Positions 1 through 8,759 of a stretch of 48,685 nt of DNA are shown here, in pieces. This stretch comes from Tildeniella torsiva UHER 1998/13D. GTDB lineage: Bacteria; Cyanobacteriota; Cyanobacteriia; Phormidesmidales; Phormidesmidaceae. The notes below the pieces were generated by a model. That model was not told the origin of the DNA. It was given only the letters and a program-made list of their open reading frames with translations, and did no database searches. The translations under genes and the position numbers were made by a program. Where the stretch lies: assembly GCA_019358835.1 (NCBI GenBank), contig JAHHIH010000033.1, positions 1 to 48,685 on the forward strand, in the 5' to 3' direction. Every line of letters begins with the position of its first letter. Positions within the stretch are counted from its first letter, which is position 1.

Positions 1-59
1 GTGTCTTTCAACAACACCTTGAGGCTATCGGTTAACGCTAGAGGGGCAACATCCATCAT
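1..59 (-). CDS. Transposase N-terminus, partial (left contig end)
   Basis: On the minus strand this reads MMDVAPLALTDSLKVLLKD and then leaves the window. The same start occurs at the other end of the window in the opposite orientation, inside a perfect 121-bp repeat. Composition and position fit the beginning of an insertion-sequence transposase. From memory, the start resembles ISAzo13-type proteins, but 19 residues cannot decide the family. The remainder of the gene lies outside. Confidence 0.45.
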   Translation of the reverse strand, partial: MMDVAPLALTDSLKVLLKD

Positions 60-123
60 CGAAGCTCGACAACAACACAGCTCTCTCCTAATCTAATGGA
101 TAGTTATTTGCTTGGGATACTCT
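3..123 (-). mobile_element. Left copy of 121-bp inverted terminal repeat (IS end)
   Basis: Bases 3-123 are the exact reverse complement of 48565-48685. Identity stops abruptly at 123/124, where the inner sequence becomes unique, so this is the boundary of a repeated element. It contains the 5' untranslated region and first codons of a transposase-like gene running outward. It most likely marks an insertion sequence at which assembly of the contig stopped. The outer part of the element and any target duplication are not visible. Confidence 0.75.
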
Positions 124-324
124 AAGCTGCGATCGGTTTTTTGTAATCGTCACTAATTAAATTGATTGGCCTGAGGCATCGAATCCTGGCTTTGGCTGAC
201 TTCCTGAAGGGCTGACCCAGGGTTAAACGCAGAGCATTCATATTGATAATCTATTGGCAGGCATAACATTGGGCCAGGGCCAGATTCGGGGTAAGATCTC
301 CACGACGTTAACTACTGTAAAGTC

Positions 325-684
325 ATGGCAGACACTCCGGACGCTTCCCCTGAGAAGCCCAAGAAAAAAATTATTACCGTTGGAGTCACAGAAGACAGCG
401 GTGGCGGCGGTGAGGATCGCCCTAGGGGTAAGGGCAAGCGCGCGGGTGGCGGCGGTGGTCGGGGCCGCGATCGCGACGATCGCGATCGCAAGCCCTCGGT
501 GCCCCCTGCGCTGATGCGCGGCCCCAAACCCAAGCCTAAGGTCGAGGCCGTCGAGGAAGTTGCTGAGGAAGCCCCTGTCGAAGCAGTAGCCGACGAAGTT
601 GCAGAAGAAACCGCTGCTGAAGGCGAAACTGCTGAAGCTACCCTGGCTGAGGCTGAGCCCGAGTCTGAAGCCTCGCCCGCCTAG
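325..684 (+). CDS. Small low-complexity charged protein, function unknown
   Basis: The product has 119 residues and is probably disordered over most of its length. A conserved-looking head (about residues 1-25, KKKIITVGVTED) is followed by a Gly/Arg/Asp-rich basic stretch (about 27-55) that could bind nucleic acid. A KPKPK motif comes next, then an acidic Glu/Ala-rich tail (from about 70). I recall similar hypothetical proteins in cyanobacteria but no known function. There are no membrane segments. The Shine-Dalgarno sequence is weak. A bidirectional terminator (705-738) separates it from sipA, which converges on it. The repeated HIP1-like GCGATCGCG sequences inside the basic segment may have shaped the Arg/Asp repeats. 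Confidence 0.6.
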   Translation: MADTPDASPEKPKKKIITVGVTEDSGGGGEDRPRGKGKRAGGGGGRGRDRDDRDRKPSVPPALMRGPKPKPKVEAVEEVAEEAPVEAVADEVAEETAAEGETAEATLAEAEPESEASPA

Positions 685-704
685 CGACCGGCAAGGGATG
701 ACTT

Positions 705-738
705 AGAAACCCCGGTAGATTAGTCTGCCGGGGTTTCT
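705..738. terminator. Bidirectional hairpin between 325-684 gene and sipA
   Basis: An 11-bp perfect stem (AGAAACCCCGG / CCGGGGTTTCT) has a 12-base loop. The right arm overlaps the last codons of sipA, so it can end both converging transcripts. There is no long T run, so intrinsic termination strength is uncertain. Confidence 0.6.
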
Positions 739-950
739 GCTAACTCTAAAAACTGACTATCGACTAAAAAAGACCCTTTGTCGAATTTGATGCCCCAATA
801 GCCGCCGGGGCGACGGCTGAGAATGACCCCTTCGGCCCCCACCGGGAGCGTATCGGCGGGACGCAGCATGGGCATGGGGTCTGCGGTTTTGAAATAGGGG
901 GGCGGCAAGGCAAGGCGGACGCGATCGCCAACGGCAAATTCACTAGTCAT
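720..950 (-). CDS. sipA: SipA, NblS-interacting regulator (DUF3148)
   Basis: This 76-residue protein has the full-length signature of SipA: an SH3-like fold with FAVGDRVRL near the start, then PPYFKTADPMPMLRP and GYWGIKFDKGSFL. In Synechococcus elongatus SipA binds and stimulates the sensor kinase NblS, which handles high-light and nutrient-stress responses and phycobilisome breakdown. That role is known of the family, not shown here. An AGAGG sequence lies a few bases upstream of the ATG. It is monocistronic, convergent with the disordered-protein gene, and its 3' end lies in the shared terminator. Confidence 0.93.
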   Translation of the reverse strand: MTSEFAVGDRVRLALPPPYFKTADPMPMLRPADTLPVGAEGVILSRRPGGYWGIKFDKGSFLVDSQFLELAETPAD

Positions 951-1151
951 GGCAACCTCTGAAACAAAATTAGGGTTGACGGCCTAACGCTAGATCGTGG
1001 TTGGGTTAGGGGCCGTCGCTATTCCTGGAGTGTAGTCTAATGCGCGATCGCCCCGTTAGAGCAACGTCCTAGGGCAAAGTATCGCTGCGTTCTAGGTGCA
1101 ATTTAATTAGATGCTTGCCGGTGCTGGGGATGGGGCTTTGAGGGCAATTCT

Positions 1152-4100
1152 CTAGGGGCAATAGAGCGGCGAAATAGATGGCTGCTCAGTTTCGCTGAGG
1201 AGAGGAGTTTCGCTGGCCCCCAGAGTAATTAGGGCGGCCTTTTGAGCCTCCGTGAGGCCGGTTACCCCGGCGATCGCCATGCCTTCGTAGGGGCGGGGCA
1301 CCCGCAGGGTGTGCTCGTGGCAGTAGATAAAGCCATCGGGGGTGAGCAGTTTGCTCCAAACCTGAATGGTTTCGTCTTGGCTACAGCTGATCAGGCGATC
1401 GCCGTCGGGGCTAAAGGTGACGTAACGCACCCACTTGTCGTGGCCACAGAGGGTTTGGTGGCACTGGGGCTGTTGGGGGCGGCTGTGCAGGTTCCACAGC
1501 TTAATGGTGGTGTCGCCCCCGCAGCTGGCCAGCCACTGGCCATCGGGGCTAAAGGCGACGGCTAGTACCAGGCTGGGGTGGGTGCCAATGACCGTGCGAT
1601 GGCCCAGCTTCAGATCCCACAGCATGACGTAGCCGTTAGAGCCGCCGCTGGAGAGAAACCGACCGTCAGGACTGAAGGCCAGCCCCCGCACCCAGCTGCC
1701 CTCGCAGGGCAGAATTTGCAGACAGGTCTGAGTTTCGATATCCCACAGGCGCACGGTTTGGTCTTGGCTACCGCTGGCCAGGCGGCGGCCGTCGGGGCTG
1801 ATGGCCAGGGTCCAAACGCCGCTGGTGTGGCCGGTGAAAATGCCCTGGCAGGTAGAGCTGGCCAGATCCCACAAGCGCAGGGTGCCATCTAGGCTGCCGC
1901 TGACCAGGCGACGACTGTCAGAACTAAAGGCTAGGGCCCAGACCTCGTGGCTGTGGTCGGCCCAGGTGGTGCGGCAGTGCCCAGTTTCACTGTCCCACAG
2001 GCGAACGGTGCGATCGTCGCCGCCGCTGGCAATCCAGCGACCGTCGGGGCTGACGGCCACAGCAAACACCCAGCCCTCGTGCCCGCCCACGGTTCGCGGT
2101 GCCAAGCGGGAAGACCCTGGGGATGGCAGGGGCCAGAGGCGCACCTGGCGATCTTGGCCGCCACTGACCAGGTAGTGGCCCTGGGGATGCAGGGCCACTG
2201 ACCAAACGCCGCTGTTGTGGCCGCTCAGCATCCGCAGGGCCTGGTGGGTCTGGCTATCCCAGAGGCGCACTGACTGATCTTCGCTGGCGCTGGCCAACAT
2301 GTAGCCGCCCTCTTCAGCCGTCGCACCGCCGACAGGACTAAAGGCCACGTTTGAAATCCAGCTGTTGTGGGCCTTGATGGCCCAGTCTACCTGCCCCGCC
2401 TGCCAGTTCCACAGGCGCAGGATCTGGTCATCGCCGCCGCTGGCCAGGGTGCGCCCGTCGGGGCTAAAGGCGACGGAGCGCACCGCTCGGTGCCCTTGAA
2501 CCGCAAGATCCTTTGGCCGTGGCGATTGCACCCGCGCCTGGGTGACAACATCCCAAATGCCGATGCTGCCGTCGTGGTGACCGCTGGCCAGGGTTTGGCC
2601 GTCGGGGCTAAAGGCAATTGACCACACGGGCGACCCGGCTGCCATGGCGGTGCTATCGCCGCTGGCCAGATCCCACAGGCGCAGGGTGCCGTCGTAGCTG
2701 CCGCTGGCCAGGGGGGCCGGGCGATTCTGGAGGGGATAGTCGTTCTGGATTGATTTCTGTTTCTGGGATGCCGCAGGCTTTACGCGGCGCGCCTCGCCCA
2801 GGCTCAGACCGCCGCCCAGGTAGCCCTGGGGCGAAAATGCCACCGATCGCACCTCGTCGGTATGGCCCACCAGACTGTGGACTAAGGTTTGAGTCCGTAC
2901 ATCCCACACGCGAATCTGGTGATCTTCGCAGCCGCTGGCCAAAAAGCGCCCATCGGGGCTAAAGGCCAGGGAAAAGACTCGGCTGGAGGAGGCTTTGAGC
3001 TGGCCGTAGCGATCGCCGGTTTTAAGATCCCACAGGTCGATGGTGCCGTTGGCGCTGCTGGCCAGGGTCTGGTTGTTGGGGCTAAAGGCCACCGCCCAGC
3101 ACCAGCCGTCCTGGGCCTGGAGGGTGAGCACGGGCTGGGCATCGCTGACCCGCCACAGGTGAATTTCGTAGCTGACATCGCTGGCGGCGAGCAGCTGGCC
3201 ATCGGGGCTAAAGGCGATCGCCAGCACCTGGCTAAAGGTGTCTTTGAACACCGATCGCGCCAGATCGGCCTGGGCAAAATTGGCGTGGTGTAGAGTGCTG
3301 TCTTGCAGATAGGCCTGCCAGATCGTCTGCTCAGAAAAATCCCAGCCCGCCAGGGAAATATCGGCCTGCTGGATCAGATTGAGCACGGTGCCGCAGGCAT
3401 AGCTTTGCAGGTTCTGCCCACGCCAGATGTCGAGGTGGTGGCGCAGTCGCTGGGCTAAACTGTCGGGTCGCAACCGCAGCCGCTGCAACACCGGTTGCAG
3501 AATCAGCCGGGTTTGGCTGTCGCGAATGTAGTCTTTGGCCTGGGCCAACACAAGGGCGTGAGTGTGCAGCACGCTGGAGTCAGTGGTGGGCGGTGCCAGA
3601 ATAGCCTGGCTGATCTGCTCCACCAGCCAGTCGGTGATGTATTCCATCACCACGGGCTGGTGGGTGAAGCGGGTGGGGCTGGCCCTGGGAGTGTCGCGCT
3701 CGATCAGCGATCGCCGCTCTAAGCTGGTGAGGGCTTCAATCAACTCTCCCAGGGCCAGCGGCTCCACCAGATAGGCGCGAATCTGGATGAGGGTGACCGG
3801 TTCGCGGTGAATGGCCAGCCAGGCCATCACCTGCTGTTCGACGGTTGTGAGGCGATCGAGCTGGTGGGCCAGCAGATCGCGAATGTCGCCAAACACTGAA
3901 TCGCCCTGGGCCAAAATCTGCACAAACGGCCCCAGCTGCCCGTCAAAAAAGTCTTGCACCACGGCGGCCACCATTTTGAGGGCCAGGGGGTTGCCAGCGT
4001 AGTGGCTGACCAGCTGCTGCCAGTGGTTGGTGGTGCCGGTAAACTGCCCCTTGGCCTGGAAGATCGACTGGCCGACGGTCGGCGGCAGCCCCCCCAGGCG

Positions 4101-4955
4101 CAGGGAGCGAACGGGGAGGGCGGCCCCCTCCTGCTGGGCAATTTCTTTGATTTTTTCGCGGCTGGTGAGCACGATGGCGCTCTGGTGGTCAACATTGCCC
4201 AGGCTGTGGAACAGTGCCCCGTAGTTTTCGTAGCCCAGCTGGTAGGTGCCGGTGCGATCGCGCGGCTGCAAAATGGTCTCGCCGTTGTCGAGCACGATCA
4301 GGCTGCGGCGCTGGCGCAGCTGATCGAGCAGCGATCGCAGCAGGCCGTCAAACTCGGCCCCGGTAGGCTCGGGCACGGTTGCCGAAAACACCCCCAGCAG
4401 GTCTCTCAGCAGGTCATTGACGGTTGGGGCATGGCGCAGCGATCGCCAGATCACCACCTCAAAACGGTCTTGCACCTGCTGGGCCAGCTTTACCGCCAGG
4501 GTGGTTTTGCCCATGCCGCCCATGCCAAAAATGCCCACCAGCCGACAGCCGTCGGCGATCACCCAGTCTTGCAGCTGGGCCAGCTCAGCGGTGCGCCCGT
4601 AGAATGCGGTGGCCGTGGCGGCATCGCCCCAGTCGCGGCGACGCCAACCGGGAGCAAGTAGGCGAGCATCTGGGTCAGCGCCTGTGACCGACAGAGCCTT
4701 GACCTGGCGGGCCAGCACCTCCCGCAGGTTGCGCTTGGTGACCTTTTCCCCCAGATTTTCGGAGAGGCACTGCCACAGGTCAGACCCCATCTGCTTGATG
4801 TAGCCCACCTCATAGCCCAGCGCCAGGGCCGTGTCCTGGTAGGTGCGATCGCCCCAGGCCTGGTGAAATAAGGTCACCTGAATTTGGCTTAGCGACTCCA
4901 CCCCGCGCTCGGCGAGAACTCGCTCAACCAGTCTTAACCCATCGTCGGCGGTCAT
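1152..4955 (-). CDS. VMAP-type HTH / NB-ARC ATPase / WD40 repeat protein
   Basis: The product has 1267 residues from the chosen ATG (MTADD). The longer reading frame up to 5246 is rejected because the VMAP-type domain begins right at this Met and the extension is low-quality sequence overlapping the next gene's start. Domains in order: a helix-turn-helix of the VMAP N-terminal type (about 1-85, GYEVGYIKQMGSDLW); an NB-ARC STAND ATPase with Walker A GMGGMGKT (144-151) and Walker B SLIVLDN (218-224); a pentapeptide-like stretch (545-570); and about 14 WD40 repeats to the C-terminus. STAND proteins of this build act as signal-gated switches, often in conflict or stress systems. The fourth WD repeat carries an in-frame insertion of about 36 residues (DNA about 2715-2822). 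No effector protease or other partner gene sits beside it. Confidence 0.88.
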   Translation of the reverse strand: MTADDGLRLVERVLAERGVESLSQIQVTLFHQAWGDRTYQDTALALGYEVGYIKQMGSDLWQCLSENLGEKVTKRNLREVLARQVKALSVTGADPDARLLAPGWRRRDWGDAATATAFYGRTAELAQLQDWVIADGCRLVGIFGMGGMGKTTLAVKLAQQVQDRFEVVIWRSLRHAPTVNDLLRDLLGVFSATVPEPTGAEFDGLLRSLLDQLRQRRSLIVLDNGETILQPRDRTGTYQLGYENYGALFHSLGNVDHQSAIVLTSREKIKEIAQQEGAALPVRSLRLGGLPPTVGQSIFQAKGQFTGTTNHWQQLVSHYAGNPLALKMVAAVVQDFFDGQLGPFVQILAQGDSVFGDIRDLLAHQLDRLTTVEQQVMAWLAIHREPVTLIQIRAYLVEPLALGELIEALTSLERRSLIERDTPRASPTRFTHQPVVMEYITDWLVEQISQAILAPPTTDSSVLHTHALVLAQAKDYIRDSQTRLILQPVLQRLRLRPDSLAQRLRHHLDIWRGQNLQSYACGTVLNLIQQADISLAGWDFSEQTIWQAYLQDSTLHHANFAQADLARSVFKDTFSQVLAIAFSPDGQLLAASDVSYEIHLWRVSDAQPVLTLQAQDGWCWAVAFSPNNQTLASSANGTIDLWDLKTGDRYGQLKASSSRVFSLAFSPDGRFLASGCEDHQIRVWDVRTQTLVHSLVGHTDEVRSVAFSPQGYLGGGLSLGEARRVKPAASQKQKSIQNDYPLQNRPAPLASGSYDGTLRLWDLASGDSTAMAAGSPVWSIAFSPDGQTLASGHHDGSIGIWDVVTQARVQSPRPKDLAVQGHRAVRSVAFSPDGRTLASGGDDQILRLWNWQAGQVDWAIKAHNSWISNVAFSPVGGATAEEGGYMLASASEDQSVRLWDSQTHQALRMLSGHNSGVWSVALHPQGHYLVSGGQDRQVRLWPLPSPGSSRLAPRTVGGHEGWVFAVAVSPDGRWIASGGDDRTVRLWDSETGHCRTTWADHSHEVWALAFSSDSRRLVSGSLDGTLRLWDLASSTCQGIFTGHTSGVWTLAISPDGRRLASGSQDQTVRLWDIETQTCLQILPCEGSWVRGLAFSPDGRFLSSGGSNGYVMLWDLKLGHRTVIGTHPSLVLAVAFSPDGQWLASCGGDTTIKLWNLHSRPQQPQCHQTLCGHDKWVRYVTFSPDGDRLISCSQDETIQVWSKLLTPDGFIYCHEHTLRVPRPYEGMAIAGVTGLTEAQKAALITLGASETPLLSETEQPSISPLYCP

Positions 4956-5244
4956 AGTGGTGTATCCAATGCTACCCGCATCTCTAAAACTAAAGCGTGA
5001 CAGGGCATAGCGGCATTGCTTTGGCCTTGATACTAGCCAAGCCCCACCCCCAACTTTGTACCTTAGGCAACATTTCCCTGGGCCACTCGACCTGTGCTCC
5101 TTGGAAACGTACCTTTGGCGAACTTTCCTCGAACCTGGTTCCCCAGACTCCGTTGGTAATCTCTCTCTAAGTTCAGCTTCGATCTGACCAGCTTTCAGAC
5201 TCAGATTTCTAACTTGCCAAAATTCCCAACTTAAAGGAGACCCC

Positions 5245-6405
5245 ATGCGAAACCCTACGTTTCAGGTGACCCGTCGCCAGGCGATCCGGGGATTGCTGGC
5301 CACTGGTGCCTTTGGCCTCACGGTAAAACTCAGCGGCTGCAGCACCTCCCCCACGGCGGCAGGGGGCAGCGACACCCTCACGGCGGGGTTTGTCTACGTC
5401 GGCCCCAAGGATGACTACGGCTACAACCAGGCCCACGCCGAAGGCCGCGCCAGTTTGGATGCGATCGAGGGCGTCAAAACCTCCGAAGAGGCCAGCGTGC
5501 CCGAAACCAACGCGGTGCAAGAAACCATGCGCAGCATGATTGACATCGACGGGGCCACGGCTATTTTCGCCACTTCCTTTGGCTACTTTGACCCCCACGT
5601 GCTGGCCCTGGCGAAAGACTTTCCCGAGGTGCAGTTTTTCCACTGCGGCGGTATGTACCAAGAAGGCGTCCACCCCGAGAACGTCGGCAGCTACTTTGGC
5701 TACATCGACGAAGCCCAGTACGTCGCCGGGGTGGTCGCCGCCCACGCCTCTAACAGCAAGCGGCTGGGGTTCATTGCCGCCAAGCCCATTCCCCAGGTGC
5801 TGCGCAACGTCAACAGCTTTACCCTAGGGGCGCGCAGCATCGACCCCAGCATCACCACCCAGGTGATCTTTACCGGCGACTGGGCCGACCCGGTGCGTGA
5901 GGCCGAGGCCGCCAACAGCATGGCTGACCAGGGCATTGACGTGCTCACCTGTCACGTAGACAGCCCTAAGGTTGTGATCGAAACCGCCGAGCGGCGCGGC
6001 ATTTTTGCCACCGGCTACCACGCCAACCAGGCTGAACTGGCCCCCCAGGGCTATCTCACCGGGGCAGAGTGGGACTGGTCGAACGTGTACAAAAACTACG
6101 TCAGCCTCATGCAGGAGGGCAAAACCCTGATGAACGGCGGCATTCCCCACCTGGTGAGGGGCGGCTTTAAGGACGGCTTTTTGAAGCTGTCGCCCTTTGG
6201 CCCGGCGGTGAGCGCCTCGGCCCAGCAGGCGGCAGAGGCGGCCCAGGCCCAGCTGGTCTCTGGGGAACTGGTGATTTACAAGGGCGAAATTAAAGACAAC
6301 AAGGGCAAGACCGTGATCGCTGGCGGCAAAGAGCTGGGGCAGACGGCGGTGGAGCTAGAGCAGATGAACTGGCTGGCGGAAGGGGTGATGGGGAGTGTCG
6401 GGTAA
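5245..6405 (+). CDS. BMP-family ABC transporter substrate-binding lipoprotein
   Basis: The 386-residue periplasmic binding protein belongs to the BMP/Med/PnrA family, whose members bind nucleosides or related compounds. The N-terminus has a twin-arginine-like motif (TRRQAIRG) and a lipobox ending at Cys32 (LSGC), so it is an exported lipoprotein. Family blocks include GFVYVGPKDDYGYNQAH and the FGYFDPHVLALAKDFP region. AAAGGAG stands just before the ATG. It is the first gene of an operon with two permeases (6521, 7654), an ATPase (9581), a cupin and two amidohydrolases, which suggests a nitrogen-containing ligand rather than a plain nucleoside. A strong AT hairpin (6431-6474) follows and may raise its expression relative to the permeases. 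Confidence 0.9.
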   Translation: MRNPTFQVTRRQAIRGLLATGAFGLTVKLSGCSTSPTAAGGSDTLTAGFVYVGPKDDYGYNQAHAEGRASLDAIEGVKTSEEASVPETNAVQETMRSMIDIDGATAIFATSFGYFDPHVLALAKDFPEVQFFHCGGMYQEGVHPENVGSYFGYIDEAQYVAGVVAAHASNSKRLGFIAAKPIPQVLRNVNSFTLGARSIDPSITTQVIFTGDWADPVREAEAANSMADQGIDVLTCHVDSPKVVIETAERRGIFATGYHANQAELAPQGYLTGAEWDWSNVYKNYVSLMQEGKTLMNGGIPHLVRGGFKDGFLKLSPFGPAVSASAQQAAEAAQAQLVSGELVIYKGEIKDNKGKTVIAGGKELGQTAVELEQMNWLAEGVMGSVG

Positions 6406-6430
6406 GTAAAAGGAAGAGTTTTGAATTCTC

Positions 6431-6474
6431 AATTTTGAATTTTGAATTCAGTGCAAAGTTCAAAATTCAAAATT
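6431..6474. repeat. Perfect 16-bp AT hairpin after binding-protein gene
   Basis: AATTTTGAATTTTGAA (6431-6446) is exactly complementary to TTCAAAATTCAAAATT (6459-6474) with a 12-base loop. It lies between the binding-protein and first permease genes. It could stabilise the upstream mRNA 3' end or partly terminate. Related AAAATTCAAAA-type filler occurs at about 9442-9470 and 32679-32710. Confidence 0.7.
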
Positions 6475-6520
6475 TAACCCTCACCTAATCCCTAGCTATT
6501 GGGAAAAAAAGGAGCTTAAT

Positions 6521-7615
6521 ATGAGCGATCGCTGGCGGAGTCTTCTCGAAAAAATCTGCATTCCCATTGGGGCGCTGGTGGCGGCACTGGTGCTGTTTGG
6601 TCTATTTTGCGCCCTGGCGGGGGCCAACCCCTTTGGGGTCTATTACTCGATCTACCGCGCCGCTTTTGGCAGCTGGAGTTCGTTTCAAAACACGCTGATT
6701 CAGGCCTCGCCGCTGATGCTGAGCGCCCTTTGTACCGCACTACCTGCGCGGCTGGGGCTGGTAATTATTGGCAACGAAGGGGCGCTGGTGCTGGGTGGGC
6801 TGGCGGCGGTGGCCGGGGGCCTCACCCTGGGGGGCTGGGGTTTGCCCACCCCTGGGGTGCAGCTGGGTATGGCCCTGGCGGGCATGCTGGCGGGGGGCAT
6901 CTGGATTGCCATCGTCGGGGCGCTGCGCCACTACCGAGCGGTGAATGAGACCATTAGCAGCCTGCTGATGAACTACATTGCGATCGCGCTGCTCAACCAC
7001 ATGGTCAACGGCCCTATGAAGGACCCCAGCTCCCTCAACAAGCCCTCCACCTACCCAATTCCCGAAATGCACATGCTGGGGAATCTGCCCGGTAGCCGGG
7101 TGCACTATGGCCTGGTGCTGGGCCTGGTGGCCTGCGGTCTGGCCTACTTCTTAATTCAGCGCACCACCTTTGGCTTTGCGGCGCGCACCGCCGGAGGTAA
7201 CATTCGGGCAGCGCGGGTAGCGGGGCTGCCCGTGGGCAAGCTCACCCTGGCAATCTGCTTTTTGGGCGGGGCCTGCGCCGGTCTGGCGGGGATGGTTGAA
7301 GTAGCCGCCGTCCACGGTCGAGCCAATGAATCGCTGAACGCAAACTACGGCTACGGCGGCGTGCTGGTGGCCTTTATTGCCCGCCACAACCCGATCGCGG
7401 CCAGTCTAGTGGCCCTGCTGTTGGGGGGCATTCTCGCCAGCGGCGGCATTTTACAGCGCAGCCACGGTCTGCCCGACGCCACGGTGATGGTGTTCCAGGG
7501 CCTGGTCTTTCTATCGGTGCTGTACAGCGACTCGCTCTACGGACGACTGCCTATCTTCAAAGCGCGCCCGGCCCGGCCCGCCAGCCCGCCCATGGCTACG
7601 GCGACCCCGGTTTAG
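6521..7615 (+). CDS. BMP-type ABC transporter permease 1 (YufP/NupP-like)
   Basis: The 364-residue integral membrane protein has about 8-10 hydrophobic segments and the BPD_transp_2 signature typical of nucleoside and sugar importers (NEGALVLGGLAAV; RAAGGN-like segment ARTAGGNIRAARVAG). AAGGAG precedes the ATG. It pairs with the permease at 7654 to form the channel of the importer whose binding protein is encoded at 5245 and ATPase at 9581. A HIP1 site lies in the first codons (MSDRW). The length is usual for the family. Confidence 0.9.
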   Translation: MSDRWRSLLEKICIPIGALVAALVLFGLFCALAGANPFGVYYSIYRAAFGSWSSFQNTLIQASPLMLSALCTALPARLGLVIIGNEGALVLGGLAAVAGGLTLGGWGLPTPGVQLGMALAGMLAGGIWIAIVGALRHYRAVNETISSLLMNYIAIALLNHMVNGPMKDPSSLNKPSTYPIPEMHMLGNLPGSRVHYGLVLGLVACGLAYFLIQRTTFGFAARTAGGNIRAARVAGLPVGKLTLAICFLGGACAGLAGMVEVAAVHGRANESLNANYGYGGVLVAFIARHNPIAASLVALLLGGILASGGILQRSHGLPDATVMVFQGLVFLSVLYSDSLYGRLPIFKARPARPASPPMATATPV

Positions 7616-7653
7616 TGTCTACTGTTTAACCACACCCACGGAGAGTGAGAACC

Positions 7654-8583
7654 ATGGCGACTGAAGCACTGGGATTGTGGGGCGTGCCCCTGGCGATCAT
7701 TGCTGGCACCCTGCGGGGCAGCGTCCCGTTTCTGTTTGTCAGTTTGGGGGAATGCCTGACCGAAAAAAGCGGCAAGATCAACCTCGGCCTTGAAGGCACC
7801 CTGCTGATGGGGGCGATGAGCGCCTACGCCGTGTCGTACCTGACCGGGTCACCCTGGCTGGGGGTAATTACGGCGGGAATAGCGGGCATGTTTTTGGGCC
7901 TAATCCACGGCTGGCTGTCGCAGCAGCCTCGGGTTAACGACGTGGCGGTGGGTATTGCCATGATTATCTTTGGCAGCGGGCTGGCCTTCTTTCTGGGCAA
8001 GCCGTTTATTCAGCCCTCGGCACCCCAACTGCCGACGCTGTCTTTGGCGGGGTGGACCCAAATTCCTCAGCTGGAGTCGGCCCTGAGCATTAGCCCGCTG
8101 TTTATTTTGGGGGTGGCGATCGCCCCTTTAATGCAGTGGTTCTTTCGCTCTAGCCGCTGGGGGCTGCTGGTGCGCGCCGTGGGCGACAGCCCCGACGCTG
8201 CCAAGGCGATGGGCATTTCGATCTTTAAGGTGCGCATGGCCAGCATTGTGGCGGGCAGCTTTTTGGCCGGTATCGGCGGTGCATCCCTCTCGCTGTTTTA
8301 CCCCGGCAGCTGGTCAGAGCGCATCTCCAGCGGTCAGGGTCTAATGGCCGTGGCCCTGGTGATTTTTGCCCGCTGGAACCCGGTGCAGTGCCTCTACGCC
8401 TCACTGCTGTTTGGCGGTGCCCAGGCCATTGGCCCAGCCATGCAGTCAGTGGGCATTGACGCCTACTACTACCTATTCAACGCTTCGCCCTACATTCTGA
8501 CCCTGCTGATTATGGTGATTACCTGCTCGCCCAAGCGCACGCTAACGGGTGCCCCAGGTTCCCTCGGCCAGGCTCAGGAGTAA
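7654..8583 (+). CDS. BMP-type ABC transporter permease 2 (YufQ/NupQ-like)
   Basis: This second permease of the same importer has 309 residues and multiple membrane segments. The conserved block KSGKINLGLEGTLLMGA lies near the N-terminus and RAVGDSPDAAKAMGI in the middle. The ATG at 7654 is preferred over a GTG nine bases upstream, because GGAGAG is well spaced from the ATG. It follows permease 1 by 38 bases. Together the two form the heterodimeric membrane domain expected for BMP-type systems. Confidence 0.9.
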   Translation: MATEALGLWGVPLAIIAGTLRGSVPFLFVSLGECLTEKSGKINLGLEGTLLMGAMSAYAVSYLTGSPWLGVITAGIAGMFLGLIHGWLSQQPRVNDVAVGIAMIIFGSGLAFFLGKPFIQPSAPQLPTLSLAGWTQIPQLESALSISPLFILGVAIAPLMQWFFRSSRWGLLVRAVGDSPDAAKAMGISIFKVRMASIVAGSFLAGIGGASLSLFYPGSWSERISSGQGLMAVALVIFARWNPVQCLYASLLFGGAQAIGPAMQSVGIDAYYYLFNASPYILTLLIMVITCSPKRTLTGAPGSLGQAQE

Positions 8584-8642
8584 CAGTTTGCCGCTGACTT
8601 TTAAAGCATTTTGTAGGGATGTTTCGCACTGTAGTTGAGCAG

Positions 8643-8735
8643 TAGGTTGGGTGAAACGCAGTGCAACCCAACACAAAGTCCCCCACTGCTGGGTGCCGCT
8701 ACGCTCTACCCACCCTGTGGCACTGCAACCTCCTT
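8643..8735. repeat. Cyanobacterial dispersed palindromic repeat
   Basis: The segment contains TAGGTTGGGTGAAACGCAGT followed by CAACCCAACA, a widespread cyanobacterial repeat pattern, and then a second dyad around TGGGT ... ACCCA. It fills the gap between the second permease and the first hydrolase. No gene is seen in it. Confidence 0.55.
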
Positions 8736-8759
8736 TAGCTATTCACTTGGAGAGAACCC

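Noticed and set aside
3954..4661. 235-codon frame opposite the NB-ARC gene
   Set aside because: It mirrors the coding sequence of the real gene and has no domain or start signal.
4962..4975. GTA-N8-TAC NtcA-like box next to the WD40 gene start and upstream of the BMP operon
   Set aside because: About a dozen such matches are expected by chance in 48 kb, and no TAN3T -10 element follows at the right distance for either gene.
4956..5246. N-terminal extension of the NB-ARC/WD40 protein by 97 residues
   Set aside because: The VMAP-type HTH begins at the Met encoded at 4955; the extension is atypical and overlaps the start of the opposite gene.
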